Assembly: GCF_036417845.1 (NCBI RefSeq)
Contig: NC_089980.1
Span: 134,194,516 to 134,258,515 of the forward strand
Source: Apteryx mantelli
Lineage: Eukaryota; Chordata; Aves; Apterygiformes; Apterygidae
Length of the DNA stretch: 64,000 nucleotides
Direction of reading: 5' to 3'
Numbering within the stretch: position 1 is the first letter of the stretch; each line of letters begins with the position of its first letter. A model generated the notes under the pieces. That model was not told the DNA's origin. It was given only the letters and a program-made list of their open reading frames with translations, and searched no databases. Below, in pieces: positions 31,999 through 43,517 of this stretch. A program made the translations under genes and the position numbers.

Positions 31999-34929
31999 AT
32001 GGGGGAAGGGGAGAGTTATAGTGACAGGGTAGTTGGCAAAAGACTGCTCAAGTCAGGATGCCTCCAGCAGGTGAATGCAGCCAGGGAAGTGCGCATGGGA
32101 TGTGGCTATGGAGGACCCTCTTGTATCCCTCCTGGGAAACCTGCATGCTCGATCACCTCCCTGAAATGCCTGTACACCAATGCACGCAGCTTGGGGAACA
32201 AACAGGAAGAACTAGAGATGTGTGTGCGGTCGCAGGGCCATGATCTCATTGCCATTACAGAGACATGGTGGGATAGCTCGCATGACTGGAGTGCTGTCAT
32301 GGATGGCTACGTACTTTTTAGGAAAGACAGGCCAGGAAAGCGAGGTGGTGGAGTTGCTCTTTATGTGAGAGAGCAACTGGAATGTATTGAGCTGTGCCTA
32401 GGGGTGGATGAAGAGCGAGTCGAGAGCTTATGGGTAAGGATCAAAGGGCAGGCTAATAGAGGTGACACTGTTGTGGGTGTTTACTACAGGCCACCTGATG
32501 AGGAAGAGGAAGTCGATGAGGCCTTCTACAGACAGCTGGAAGTAGCCTCACGATCCCAGGCCCTGGTTCTCATGGGGGACTTCAACCACCCCGATATCTG
32601 CTGGAAAGACAACACAGCTAGGCACAAACAGTCCTGGAGATTCCTGCAGAGCATTGGTGACAACTTCTTGACCCAGGTGGTGGAGGAGCCAACAAGGAGA
32701 GGTGTGCTGCTGGACCTCGTACTAACAAACAAAGAAGGACTGGTGGAAGATGTGAAGGTCGGGGGCAGCCTTGGCTGCAGTGACCATGAGATGGTGGAGT
32801 TCAGGATCCTGCGAGGAGGCAGCAGGGCACCAAGTAGGATCGCAACCCTGGACTTGAGGAGAGCAAACTTTGGCCTCTTCAGGGACCTACTTGGAGGAAT
32901 CCCATGGGTGAGGGCCCTGGAAGGAAGGAGTGTTCAAGAGAGTTGGTTAATATTCAAACATCACTTCCTCCAGGCTCAAGAGCGGTGCATCCCTATGAGT
33001 AGGAAGTCAAGCAAAGGAGGCAGGAGACCTGCATGGATGAGCAAGGAGCTCCTGGCAAAACTCAACCAGAAGAAGGAAGTATACAGAAAGTGGAAAGGGA
33101 GACAGGCCACTTGGGAGCAATATAGGAATGTTGTCAGAGTATGCAGGGATGTGACGAGGAAGGCTAAGGCCCGTTTGGAATTAAATCTGGCTAGAGATGT
33201 CAAGGACAACAAGAAGGGCTTCTTCAAATACATCAGCAGCAAGAGGAAGACTAGGGAAAATGTGGGCCCTTTGCTGAATGGAGTGGGTGCCCTGGTGACG
33301 AAGGATGCAGAGAAGGCAGAGTTACTGAATGCCTTCTTTGCTTCAGTCTTTACTGCTCAGGCCAGCCCTCAGGAACCACAGACCCTGGAGGCAAGAGAGA
33401 AAGTCTGGAGAGAGGAAGACTTTCCCTTGGTGGAGGAGGAGTGGGTTAGAGATCATTTAAGCAAACTTGACACCCACAAATCCATGGGCCCTGATGGGAT
33501 GCACCCAGGAGTGCTGAGGGAGCTGGCGGACATTATTGCTAAGCCACTCTCCATCATCTTGGAAAGGTCATGGAGAACAGGAGAGGTGCCCGAGGACTGG
33601 AAGAAAGCCAATGTCACCCCAGTCTTCAAAAAGGGCAAGAAGGAGGACCCAGGGAACTACAGGCCAGTCAGCCTCACCTCCATCCCTGGAAAGGTGATGG
33701 AGCAGATCATCCTGGAGGCCATCTCCACGCATGTGGAGGAAAAGAAGGTGATGAGGAGTAGTCAGCATGGCTTCACCAAGGGGAAATCATGCCTAACCAA
33801 TCTGATAGCCTTCTATGATGGAATGACTGGCTGGGTAGATGAGGGGAGAGCAGTGGATGTTGTCTACCTAGACTTCAGCAAGGCTTTTGACACTGTCTCC
33901 CATAGCATCCTCATAGACAAGCTCAGGAAGTGTGGGTTAGATGAGTGGACAGTGAGGTGGATTGAGACATGGCTGAATGGCAGAGCTCAGAGAGTTGTGA
34001 TCAGTGGCACAGAGTCTAGTTGGAGGCCTGTAGCTAGCGGTGTCCCCCAGGGGTCAGTACTGGGTCCAGTCTTGTTCAACTTCTTCATCAATGACCTGGA
34101 TGAAGGGACAGAGTGCACACTCAGCAAGTTTGCTGATGATACAAAACTGGGAGGAGTGGCCGATACGCCAGAGGGCTGTGCTGCCATTCAGAGAGACGTG
34201 GACAGGCTGGAGAGGTGGGCAGAGAGGAACCTCATGAAATTCAACAAAGGGAAGTGCAGGGTCCTGCACCTGGGGAGGAATAACCCCATGCACCAGTACA
34301 GGTTGGGGGTTGAGCTGCTGGAAAGCAGCTCTGCGGAGAAGGACCTGGGAGTGCTGGTGGACACCAAGTTAAGCATGAGGCAGCAATGTGCCCTTGTGGC
34401 CAAGAAGGCCAATGGTATCCTGGGCTGCATCAGAAAGAGTGTTGCCAGCAGGTCGAGGGAGGTGATTCTCCCCCTCTCCTCAGCCCTGGTGAGGCCACAT
34501 CTGGAGTACTGCGTCCAGTTCTGGGCTCCCCAGTACAAGAGGGATGTGGCACTACTGGAGCAAGTCCAGCGAAGGGCCACAAGGATGATTAGGGGACTGG
34601 AGCATCTCTCTTATGAGGAAAGACTGAGAGAGCTGGGCCTGTTTAGCTTGGAGAAGAGAAGGCTGAGAGATCTTATCAATGTGTACAAGTATCTGAAGGG
34701 AGGGTGTCGAGAGGATGGGGCCAGACTCTTTTCAGTGGTGCCGAGCGACAGGACGCGAGGCAATGGGCACAAACTGAAACACAGACACTTCCATCTTAAC
34801 ATGAGGAAAAACTTTTTCACTGTGAGGGTGACAGAGCACTGGAACAGGTTGCCCCGAGAGGTGGTGGAGTCTCCTTCTCTGGAGATATTCAAAAGCCGCC
34901 TGGATGCAATCCTGTGCAATGTGCTCTAG
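31999..34929 (+). CDS. CR1 ORF2: APE endonuclease plus reverse transcriptase, open
   Basis: Uninterrupted 976-codon frame. The AP-type endonuclease lies at about residues 50-275: [31 protein letters not shown] and the catalytic SDHEMVEF. Reverse transcriptase is at about 530-790: [32 protein letters not shown] (D625), [10 protein letters not shown] and the active-site FADD at 711-714. A CR1-type C-terminal region with [23 protein letters not shown] follows. All expected catalytic acids are present, so the protein is potentially active, although this copy lacks the 5' promoter and most of ORF1. Confidence 0.95.
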   Translation: MGEGESYSDRVVGKRLLKSGCLQQVNAAREVRMGCGYGGPSCIPPGKPACSITSLKCLYTNARSLGNKQEELEMCVRSQGHDLIAITETWWDSSHDWSAVMDGYVLFRKDRPGKRGGGVALYVREQLECIELCLGVDEERVESLWVRIKGQANRGDTVVGVYYRPPDEEEEVDEAFYRQLEVASRSQALVLMGDFNHPDICWKDNTARHKQSWRFLQSIGDNFLTQVVEEPTRRGVLLDLVLTNKEGLVEDVKVGGSLGCSDHEMVEFRILRGGSRAPSRIATLDLRRANFGLFRDLLGGIPWVRALEGRSVQESWLIFKHHFLQAQERCIPMSRKSSKGGRRPAWMSKELLAKLNQKKEVYRKWKGRQATWEQYRNVVRVCRDVTRKAKARLELNLARDVKDNKKGFFKYISSKRKTRENVGPLLNGVGALVTKDAEKAELLNAFFASVFTAQASPQEPQTLEAREKVWREEDFPLVEEEWVRDHLSKLDTHKSMGPDGMHPGVLRELADIIAKPLSIILERSWRTGEVPEDWKKANVTPVFKKGKKEDPGNYRPVSLTSIPGKVMEQIILEAISTHVEEKKVMRSSQHGFTKGKSCLTNLIAFYDGMTGWVDEGRAVDVVYLDFSKAFDTVSHSILIDKLRKCGLDEWTVRWIETWLNGRAQRVVISGTESSWRPVASGVPQGSVLGPVLFNFFINDLDEGTECTLSKFADDTKLGGVADTPEGCAAIQRDVDRLERWAERNLMKFNKGKCRVLHLGRNNPMHQYRLGVELLESSSAEKDLGVLVDTKLSMRQQCALVAKKANGILGCIRKSVASRSREVILPLSSALVRPHLEYCVQFWAPQYKRDVALLEQVQRRATRMIRGLEHLSYEERLRELGLFSLEKRRLRDLINVYKYLKGGCREDGARLFSVVPSDRTRGNGHKLKHRHFHLNMRKNFFTVRVTEHWNRLPREVVESPSLEIFKSRLDAILCNVL

Positions 34930-35185
34930 GTGACCCTGCTTGAGCAGGGGGGTTGGACTAGATGATCTCCAGAGGTCCCTTCCAACCTCAGTGATTCTGT
35001 GATTCTGTGATTCTGTAACGGTCTCAAAGGCAGTGGTCCCTGACTGAGCTGTCCTCTACTGTGGGTAAGATGCAGCTATCTGCCAGCAGGCTGGCAGAAG
35101 CACCAGGCAATGGTGACCACCAAAGAGAAAGCAGGGCACTATCACCATCACTTCCACTGTGGCCAAGCTGTGCAAAGGAAAAGGT

Positions 35186-35258
35186 CGAGCCTGCAAGGAG
35201 TCGAACCTGCAATCTCCTGATCCATAGTCAGGTGTGCTGTCCGTTGCACCACTGGCCC
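35186..35258 (-). tRNA. tRNA-Arg-like pseudogene, unit 3
   Basis: Counterpart of 3,335-3,407. It keeps T-loop TTCGACT, but the anticodon reads ATG instead of ACG and the 3' acceptor arm is altered as in the sister copies. Confidence 0.72.
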
Positions 35259-35354
35259 TAGCCATCCTGGTGGGCTACATGTGGCATGCTGAGGCACAGT
35301 GATGCTGACGTGTGGGGGTTAGAATCTGAGTTTGTCAATGCATTAAGAAAAAAA

Positions 35355-35640
35355 AGATTGTAAGAGATTAGTGGTCCAACCTCCAGCTCAAAGTACAATC
35401 ATTTTCAACATCAGCTAAGGATCAGATTGTTCAAAGCCTGATTAAGCTGAGTTTTGAATTTCTCCAAGGATGAAGAGTCCCCATCCCTCTCAGCCCCCAT
35501 TCTAGGTCACCTCCATGGTGAAATTTTCTTATATTTAATTGGAATTTTCTTCCATAGCATTTCTGTTTGTTCCCCTCCTCCCTTTGAGAAGAGTCTCATT
35601 GCAGCTACTCTATAGCCACTCATTACATAGCTGTAGACAG
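35355..35640 (-). mobile_element. Old CR1 3' fragment, unit 3
   Basis: Unit 3 counterpart of 3,510-3,800, more diverged. Confidence 0.68.
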
Positions 35641-35654
35641 AAGTCTGAACACAG

Positions 35655-35880
35655 AATCCCTGAGCTTGGAGATCTTCTACTCACCTCTGGAGAATGTCTA
35701 GTCCAACTCTCTTAGGGTCATCTATAGCAGATAGGTCCAAGGACAGAGACTGCCAAATTTCTCTGGGCAACCTGTCCCAGTGTTCAATCACCCTTACAAT
35801 AAAAAAAAAATTTTTCTTATGTTTAACCAGAATTCATTGTATTTCATTTTGTGCCTGTTGCCTCTTGTCCTGTCACTGGG
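35655..35880 (-). mobile_element. CR1 3' fragment, unit 3 (coding part absent)
   Basis: Same CR1 as at 3,818 in unit 1, but homology stops at about 35,880 (CTGTCACTGGGT), so the ORF2-derived 530 bp present in units 1, 2 and 4 is missing. Confidence 0.75.
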
Positions 35881-35932
35881 TTAGGTGGCAATACAGAGGC
35901 AATACAACTGCTGCTAGATGCTTAACCAAGCC

Positions 35933-36004
35933 TGACACTGATGTGAGTTGACCAAACAGCCTTCTGATCTGGAGTCAGACACACTGCCTTTGCACCACAA
36001 GGCT
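35933..36004 (-). tRNA. tRNA-Trp relic
   Basis: Only the anticodon arm and D arm are well kept (CTTCTGATCTGGAGTCAGAC); the T arm is degraded. The following bases also resemble the tRNA-Trp 5' flank of the module. Present only in unit 3. Confidence 0.7.
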
Positions 36005-36675
36005 GGAGGCATGCAGCACCCAGGCACAGAGCGTGCCCCGCGTGGTGGGGATGTGCTGTCCATGGGGACCACCAGCACATTCCTCATTACCCGCTAATAT
36101 ATGCACAAAGGCCATCACTGCACAGCAGTCTTTTGTGCTGCCCTTAAGGGCTAAGGGCTTACCAGTTACAATCGCTTTTTAAATGAGAATTGACCCAGGC
36201 AGCTTGATTTCCTTTCTGGAGTTAATGGCTTGGTAGTTAGCAGCCCTTCTTCTGCAGCTAAGAGCACTTTCTATAGGGGAGTGGAGTTTTGCTGAGAGCC
36301 TGTGACCACCAGGTGGGCAAGAGAGGGTCAGCTGTTGGTGTAGAGAGACACTCAAGGTTCATGAGGGGTTAAGCAGGAGAGATTTAATAAAGGACTTACA
36401 CTCCAAGCTGCATGGGGACCCCCAGGAGCTGCACAGAGCGGTCACTGGTGGGAGGCTGCTGGACTTATGGGCTGGACGCACGGCTCGGATGCCCAGGCGG
36501 GACTCGACTCCTTGTATCCTAAGGGCCCCTTAAATCTACTAGAACTGTTTTCTTATCTCAGCTGTGCTAACCAAGAGAAACTACTGTACGGGAAGCAGTC
36601 AGAGGTTGCTGACAAAACGGAATATGCATGCCTGGCCCTGACGGGAATTTGGTCAGTGTGTAGTTTCACACACTG
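36005..36675. other. Segment found only in unit 3
   Basis: Replaces the CR1 coding piece of the other units. The first 85 bp resembles the tRNA-Trp 5' flank. The rest is unrecognised; AATAAA occurs at 36,386-36,391. I could not identify terminal repeats or a coding domain. Confidence 0.5.
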
Positions 36676-36780
36676 GGCCTGCTACCACCTACTCTGCCAG
36701 TCACTGACTCATTTTCCAGATCGTCTGCAGGTGTTCTCACTACAGAGCCTTAGCAGGATTGTTCCCCTAGATGAGAAAGC

Positions 36781-37697
36781 AAACATTTCATTTTTTAAAG
36801 CCTTTATTGCTGCATGATGTTTTGGTTCTGAGGTGCATATTGAATCATACAGATTCTGGCAGAGTTTTCCATCATCTCATGCATCAGGTGCCAAGGAATG
36901 TCCTATCTTGACTTGGTCCTTGCCATTTTGAGCAGGGAATGATAATATTTAATTCTGGTAAATGCTGGACAAGAGCATAGGGAAGGTGGGACAAGTTTTG
37001 GAGCTGCCAGCTTGGAAATTGTCCTTTTTGGAAGACAAATACAACACTGTTGATCAATCACTGCCTAGTTTTCCCACACAATAGGTTATAGGCAGCACTC
37101 TTACATCTATTTGTACAGAATCACACACAAGCCTCTCTGCCCCACCTCTTCTGGTGGAAGAAGGTGACATCGCAAGCTGATGACGACTTCAGGAGAGCCT
37201 CTCAAGAAAAAAATGCTCCTGCAAAGCTAGCTTATTCTTTGTCCATTGAAAGTAAAATATTTCAAAGGATAGGCAAGATATGGTTTTTACAACCTTTACT
37301 TTGGAGAGTGCCCAGAGGAGAGACAGGCTATTTAAACATAGGATGCTTTTCCTTGCTGGATGTGGTCCCAGGCGCCCAGTTCTGGAGGCTTTTTGCGCAC
37401 CTTTTCCTGCAGTTGGCCAAATGGCATGACATGGAGTGCTTTTCGATGGCTCTGCTAGGTGTCTGCTGCTGTCCTCAGTGCGCTCGGTGGAAAAAGCCTG
37501 GGGCCTATTTTAAAAGTTATTTTGTGGAGTAGAGGGTGAAAGCAGTGTGGAGCAGGTGAAGACGGAGGCATGAGGTGAGGAAAGTAGCTCTGCAGGGAGC
37601 AGCTGGAGGATGTTTTGGGTATAGAGAGCTGTGTGATAATTGTGAAGGCAATCTTGAAAGGTGTTTGATCAAGTGCCTCCTTCTCCAGCCTTAGCTG
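36781..37697 (-). other. Putative 3' UTR and flank of TAGAP-like copy 3
   Basis: Counterpart of 4,841-5,757 with scattered changes; candidate AATAAA on the gene strand at 36,803-36,808. Confidence 0.5.
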
Positions 37698-40600
37698 TTA
37701 CTGGGGAATGAGGTATTTGTCCTCACTTTCACTCGGCTCCTGCTCCCTGCACGTGCCTTCGCAATTTCCATCACTTTTGCTTGGATCCTGCTCCCTGCTC
37801 GTTCCTTCATAATTACCCTCACTTTCACTCGGCTCCTGCTCCCTGCTCATGCCTTCGTAATTGTCCTCACTTTTGCTCGGCTCCTGCTCCCTGCTCGTGC
37901 CTTCAGAATTACCTTCACTTTCATTTGGCTCCTGCTCCCTGCACGTGCCTTCGCAATTTCCATCACTTTTGCTTGGCTCCTGCTCCCTGCTCGTGCCTTC
38001 ATATTTGTCCTCACTTTCACTCGGTTCCTGCTCCCTGCTCGTGCCTTCGTAATTGACCTCACTTTTCCTCGGCTCCTGCTCCCTGCTCGTGCCTTCAAAG
38101 CGGTTGTGCAAGGACAGGTCCGGCTCTGAGAACCACCTCTGCATCCTGCTGATGTCATTTGTGAGATTGCTCAGGGCAGGGGCAGAGACGCATTTTGGAT
38201 ATGGCCTGCTGAGACTGCTGCTCCTGCCGTTGGGCTGCTCCGTCTCCAGTGTAGGGGTGCTGCCTTCAGCTCCCGCCTCTGGGCTGCTGCAGGCAGAACC
38301 GTCGTGCTGAGGAGCCCCTGGGTGTGCTGTGGGGAGAAGGAGCCTGTTAGGTGCTTTTTAGGTACTCTCTGAAGGTACCAGGGGACTTCCCCTGTGCAAC
38401 CACACACTTTGCCAAATACAACCTTGCTGCCGACGAGCTAGAGGAGAAGTTAAGGAGGCAGAGAGGGCAATGTCCTGCGAGAGTGCAGTTCTAGGCCATA
38501 GGCAGCAGCTAGGTGAGGAGCAGAGCTGTGCAGACATTCACCATCTGGCATGGGGGTTGTTTTGTGAGTGTTGTCCTTTTGAGCTCCTGGAAAGCGTTCC
38601 AGGAGGCAAACGCTGCGATACCATATTAAACCCTCTGCACCTCTCTGCATGGCCACAGATGTCTTCTGATATGCAGTGAAAGAATGCAAAGCAGCAGCCC
38701 TGGCCGGGGACAATCATCAGTGCATCCCCCTACCTGTGGAGCTGTGTGTGTGCTCCGGTGACTCCTCGGCCGAGGGACTGAAGTGCAAGGCAACATCCTC
38801 CTCAAATATTGCTGTCCAGTTCTCTATCAGGAACTCCACCAGCGCTGTCACCTGCCCACAGAAAAACATTGAGTTTAGTCTGAGGGGCTGAAAATGTGTT
38901 GAGCAACCTTTTCTGCTCCTGATGGACATTTCTGTACTGACAGCTGTAGCTCTATAGCTCAGCCGGATCTGGCATGACACAGCTTTGGTGAGCTTTTGCG
39001 AGGTCAGGGGGATCTGTGGGGATGGCCCTCAGCTGCCCCCAAGGCGGTAGCGAGGGGGTGAATTCAAGAGACCTTGTCATTGCGCTCCTTCAGCACTGCC
39101 AGCGGGAGCCCGTTGTCCGTGCCGGGGCTCAGCAGGTTTGGCCCCACGCAGATGGCCAGGTTGCTGGCGTCCATCCTGCTGGTCTCCGCGTTTTCGCTGA
39201 TGTGATGGAGCACAGCAAGCAAGCGCTGGAGCAAGAGGAGGTTTGCTCTGGGCAGGCTGTCAGCCACCCTGGGGAACACAAACAAAATATAACATTAATG
39301 CAGGGTGCAGGAGCTGCTCCTTCTTCACTGGAGCAAGTTTCATTTCAACTCACAAGAAATCATGCTTCCTCGTGTTTTGTAGAGCAATCTTAAACACCTT
39401 GAGGAAATGTTATTGCCAGAGAAGTGTTTTTCTGTGCCACTTGCCCTCAGAACCAACCCCCACAGCAGCAATAGCAAGCTGACAGAAACGACAGGTTTTT
39501 ACATGAGACTCCCAGTTTCCAGAGAAGTCCCTGGCCTCTCTCAGCCCCTCCAGAATGGTGGCACTGGTTACAAAACTCACCGTTTCAGTTCATCAGTTTT
39601 CTCCTGCTGGCTTGGCTTCTCCAGCGCTAGCATCCACTCGTCATAGAGGTTGTCCGAGAGGAGTTTGGAAGGGATATTTCGGAGGAAGTCCTGCAAGGCC
39701 AAGGAACTTAGATGAGGCTCTGGACACTACCAGTGAGCAGAGGGGGAGCATCCTCATGACCTGGGCTCACTTGGAGGCAGGTTGCTTTGAGCTCCCTGCT
39801 CCCAAAGGTGCTCCTGAGCACTGAGAGTGCAGGGGGCTGCGTGAGTACGTGCCAAGTGCAGTGGTGTGAGTGCAGGAGCAGGAGCCAGCTCATATCTGAG
39901 CCTTTGGTCTGGCCCTGCATCTCAGTAGTCCTCAGTGAGGAGCAGGTGGAGGAAGTGAGCTTCCCATGGGCATGCAGGGAATCCAGGGCGGAACTAGGGG
40001 AACTGAAAATCCAGTTGAGAAGAAAAATGCCCAACTGTGCTCAGCCTGAACCCCTGAGTTTGGCTTCAGTAGGGTTTTAGCTTTGAGTGCCACTGAGGTC
40101 AATGTGGGCACTCAGGTGGGCCCTTGCAGATTAGCCACGTGGTCTGAGAGCTAAAAGTCAGAGGACTTCACCTTCAGCACCACTGCCAAGAGGTGCACAG
40201 GTTTGCTGTCCAGGTCAGCGTTCTCGCCCTGGTTCAGGACCTCCTTCAGCTCCTTGCGGGCCTTCTCGCTGGCCGCTCTCCTGAAGATCCCCTCAGTGGC
40301 AGGCCCTTTCTCGTACAGTATAGCCAGGAGATCCTGCAGGAGGCAGCAGACAGTTTTTGACTTTGGGGTGCGCTCTGCTTTGCTTGGGTTAGTGTCTTGT
40401 TCTCACTCCATGGCGATTACAGTGGTAGTGACATGCTTGTCTCCCAGCCCACCCTCTTTTTGGCCTGGTGAACTCCACCGACTTCAGTGGAGTCATCCCT
40501 GCTTTCTTCCAGCAGAAAATGAGGCACAGGTCAAGGCTTCAGGTGCGAAGTCCCTCCTTCCCAAGCCAGGCTGAATGCGCAGCAGAGATTTCTTGGAAGA

Positions 40601-43296
40601 AAAAGAAGCCTCTGTGCAGGAAAAGCCAGAAGCAGCATGCCTCCGTCCCCAGGCTTGCTTACCTGCACTGGCTGGGGCAGGCCACCATCTTCTCCGCAGA
40701 TAGTTGCCAGAGGCTGGCCAAAGAGAGCCGCCCTGGGGCCAGAGTCGAGCTGCCCTGGGTGGTCCCCGCTGGCAGAGGCTCCTCGCCGAGCAAGTGGCCA
40801 TGATATCAGCGGCCTTCTTGCCTTCGCTCCCTCTACTGCAAGCAAAAGCAAAGCCAAACTCAGTGTAGAAGATGGGGCGGAGAGAGCCGGACGGTGCCGC
40901 TTGTGTGTGTGCGGCGCCCTGTGCTGCAGGGTCTCCTCCAGCTTGTGCAGAGGCGCAGAGGTTTTGCATGGTGGCAGGCAACAAGCAGCGTGTCAGAAGG
41001 CAGCTGCTCCGTCTCTTTCTCAGACTCACCAGGCAAGTGGCCAAGGCCCTCTTGCACGTCGGACGGGTCCGAGCGGGGGCATTTCTTGGCGTCAGCCTGC
41101 TGCGAGAAACGGGTGAAGGTCACAGAGGTGCCCCTCAGCAGCCGGGGCCGCGAGGGAGTTGCTGCAGCGACTCAGGCATCTGCGCGAGGCTCCCGGGAAA
41201 AGCGGAGGGCGTCCAAGGGCTGCGGAGGAGAGGCCGGAGGTGCGGGCCCGACGCTGCCCCTCTGTGCCACGGGGGCTGTGGCAAAGGCTCCTGCGCAGCC
41301 AGCGCCCCCGAAGCGGCCCTGCAGCCCGCAGCCCCCGCACGGCTGGAGGCTGCTGCTTCGGTGCCCAGCAGCCCCAGCACGGCACGAGGGCTCTGCCCGT
41401 GGCCGCGGGGACGGTGCGCCCTGCCGCGCTCTGCCTGGCACGAGGCATTTGCTGCCTTTGCCCGCCCCGGGGAGCCGCCCCAGGGGCTGAGCTAGCGCGC
41501 GTGCACAGGCAGCGCGGGCAGGGAAAGGGAGCCCTGCTCACCTCTGCCGAGATCAGCGTCTCCACGGTCGCCGCTGTCAGCGACACCTCCTAGGCGAGAG
41601 AGCAAAGAGGCGCCGTGAGGAACTGGCCAGCTTTGGGCGGCTTTGGGGAAGCCGAGGCGCTGTCGGGGCGCGGCGGGCGGCGTGAGGACACTTACGGGAC
41701 GGCAGAAGCCGACGAGCTCGGTGAGGAGGCGCAGGGAGGGCAGTCGGGTGAGCCTGGCTCCCGGGGCTCCTGGGCTCTGCCTGTGCACAGGGAAGGGCAC
41801 GCCAAGAGCTCTGTCAGCGCCAGCCCTCGCCGCTCTCTGCTGCCAGCCAGCCCCGCGCTGCCGAGGGACCCCCAAGCCCGAGAGCCTGCGGCAGCGCTGG
41901 CTGGGAGCAGCGCTCTGCGGCGCCCTGCCTCCTGCTGCCCACGGGCCTCCTCCTCGTGGGGACGGACGGCAGCGGCTCGGGGTGCCCGCGCCTGCCGGCG
42001 AGGAGCTGCGGTGACAGCTCCTGGGCTCGGTGGCGACTGCGACCGCGAGGCTGAGCAAGTCCCGCCGCTGTGCCCAGGAGCTGCCCTGGGCGGCGGGTGC
42101 CCCTTTCCCCAGCGACGTTCCGGTGTTTCTGCGTGCAGCTCCGCCTGGAGCACTCGCCCGCTCTCAGCCCTACGGCGGCACGCGGAGTTCCCCGGCAGAG
42201 CTTACCGGAGCATCGTGTCCAGCCAGAGCTGCTTCACCTCCTGCGACCTGCAGCGCAAAGGAGAAGCGGCCTCAGCCCACGCTGCTGCTGCTGCTGCTGC
42301 TCCTGCGTGGGACAGAGCTGGCCCCGAACAGCTCTCGCCCCCGTGGGCAGAGTGCCAGGGCCAGGGCTGAGCCGTGCGGGGCAGGAGAGGGGCTCGCGCA
42401 GGGCCCTGGCAGGTGTCGCCCAGACTCACCCAAAAGTGACCACGCAGAGGTCGCTGGGCCAGACGAGGATGAGGGTGCGGCTGCACTTGAGGCCGAAGAC
42501 CTCCTCCTCCTCCTGCTCCTGCTCCTTGTTCTCAGGCCTGGCCGCGGCCGCCTCCTCGCTGCACAGCACCCAGAGCTCGCTGAGCCGCACGCGGTGCTGC
42601 AGGCGGAAAGTGGGGCCGCATCTGCCGGGAGGAAGAGCAGGGACTGGCGTGTGGGAGTCCAGCATGGGGCAACCCCAGCTGTCCCCCATGGCAGAGCCGT
42701 TTCCAGGGGCAGAGCCATGGGAACGGTGGCCCTGAGCTGCGGGCAGCAGCAATGAGCCTCCTTCGCAGCACACACGCAGAGGACTTTGGAGAAGTCGCTG
42801 CTGGGCAATGATACCAACGGGATGCTTGGTGAAGGCGTGCAGAGGAGAAGGACAAGAGCAGGAGCCTGTCGTGTTCTCCTTGCACCTCCCCTCATTAAAG
42901 ACATGCTTTGTGCATTCATGGATCCCGCAGGACCCCTTGGGGCGAGGAATGTGCCTGGGGACGGGTGGTGGAGGCCGAGGCGGTGTCGGGGAGGAAGGAG
43001 GGCTGCGATGGCTGCTCTTACTTGAAGCTGGCGATGGCGACCGCGTGGGGGAAGAGCAGCAGGTGCCTGCGGCGCGTGCGCTGGTGCCGCGTCACCTGCG
43101 CACGGAGGGCGAGCAGGAGCTGGGGGCTGCTGCTGGAGACGAAGGCGCCGAGCGGCGGCGGGGGCCGGGAGGCTGCGCGGCCCCAGAGGCGGCGGCGGGC
43201 GCCAGGAGGCGCGGGGCCGGGGGCCCCGGGCTGTGCCCGCGTGCCGGCAGCGGGGCCGGCAGCGCCCCGGGCGCCGCAGCAGCTGGCCTGGCCCAT
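37698..43296 (-). CDS. TAGAP: TAGAP-like Rho GTPase-activating protein, copy 3 (divergent 3' half)
   Basis: Same 12-exon structure: 43296-43022, 42621-42430, 42247-42206, 41780-41696, 41589-41542, 41099-41030, 40835-40663, 40333-40172, 39690-39581, 39268-39073, 38851-38734, 38326-37698. The frame is open for 699 codons. It is 96 nt shorter because the C-terminal array has eight repeats rather than ten, and it ends LIPQ instead of PVLQ. Exons 1-6 are almost identical to the other copies. Exons 7-12 carry many replacements, for example LLAILYEKGP and GIFRRAAS in RhoGAP (human TAGAP, from memory, also has GIFRRAA) and IENWTAIFEEDVALH in exon 11. Introns around 38,870-39,000 and 40,335-40,640 are strongly diverged. 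Catalytic R313, N422 and P429 are retained, so it looks functional. A CR1 element sits in its 3' flank. Confidence 0.83.
37713..38096 (-). repeat. 48-bp coding minisatellite, 8 units (copy 3)
   Basis: Eight in-frame 48-bp units (384 bp). The order differs from the ten-unit arrays: two units contain EGTCREQEP and two contain SKSDGNC. A two-unit subpattern (SKSDGNC followed by EGTCREQEP) occurs twice, pointing to internal duplication by slippage or unequal exchange. The array ends KYLIPQ. Confidence 0.95.
42282..42305 (+). repeat. Interrupted short CTG repeat, copy 3
   Basis: Six CTG triplets, then CTC and one CTG: shorter and interrupted compared with the ten triplets of the other three copies. 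Confidence 0.93.
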
Positions 43297-43517
43297 GGCG
43301 CCGAGGCCGGGCGGACGGCTGCGGTGCGGCCGTGTCCCGCGCCTGCGTGAGGCTGGAAGCGCGTCCCTGTGCCGAGCAGTGCTGCCGGGCTGGGAGTCAC
43401 CTCCGCCTGTGCTGCGCCGTGCTGGCACAGTGCCCACCCGGGGTACACGCTGCTGGCCGTGGCCAGGTCGCCGCGGTGCCGCCGCGGCACATTGTGATGC
43501 ACCAGCTGGGCCCACAA
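43022..43517 (-). promoter_or_regulatory. GC- and CpG-rich 5' region of copy 3
   Basis: Same sequence type as 11,270-11,765, bounded upstream by the same CR1 fragment. Confidence 0.5.

Larger units (their letters stand above)
31756..35016 (+). mobile_element. CR1 LINE, young, 5'-truncated, inserted in unit 3
   Basis: The empty site in the sister units (GACGTAATGGTCTC) is split between 31,755 and 35,017, giving an insertion of about 3,261 bp. The 3' end carries tandem GTGATTCT-type octamers, typical of CR1. No clear target-site duplication is seen, as is usual for CR1. It begins inside ORF1 and includes all of ORF2 and the 3' end. The intact ORF2 and its absence from the other three units indicate insertion after the unit duplication. 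Confidence 0.95.

Noticed and set aside
31756-35016. CR1 as a long-terminal-repeat element
   Set aside because: No terminal repeats; the octamer tail, APE endonuclease and FADD reverse transcriptase identify a CR1 LINE.
36080-36675. Possible solo LTR in the unit 3-specific segment
   Set aside because: An AATAAA is present, but I could not find matching terminal bases or a target-site duplication, so no element is claimed.
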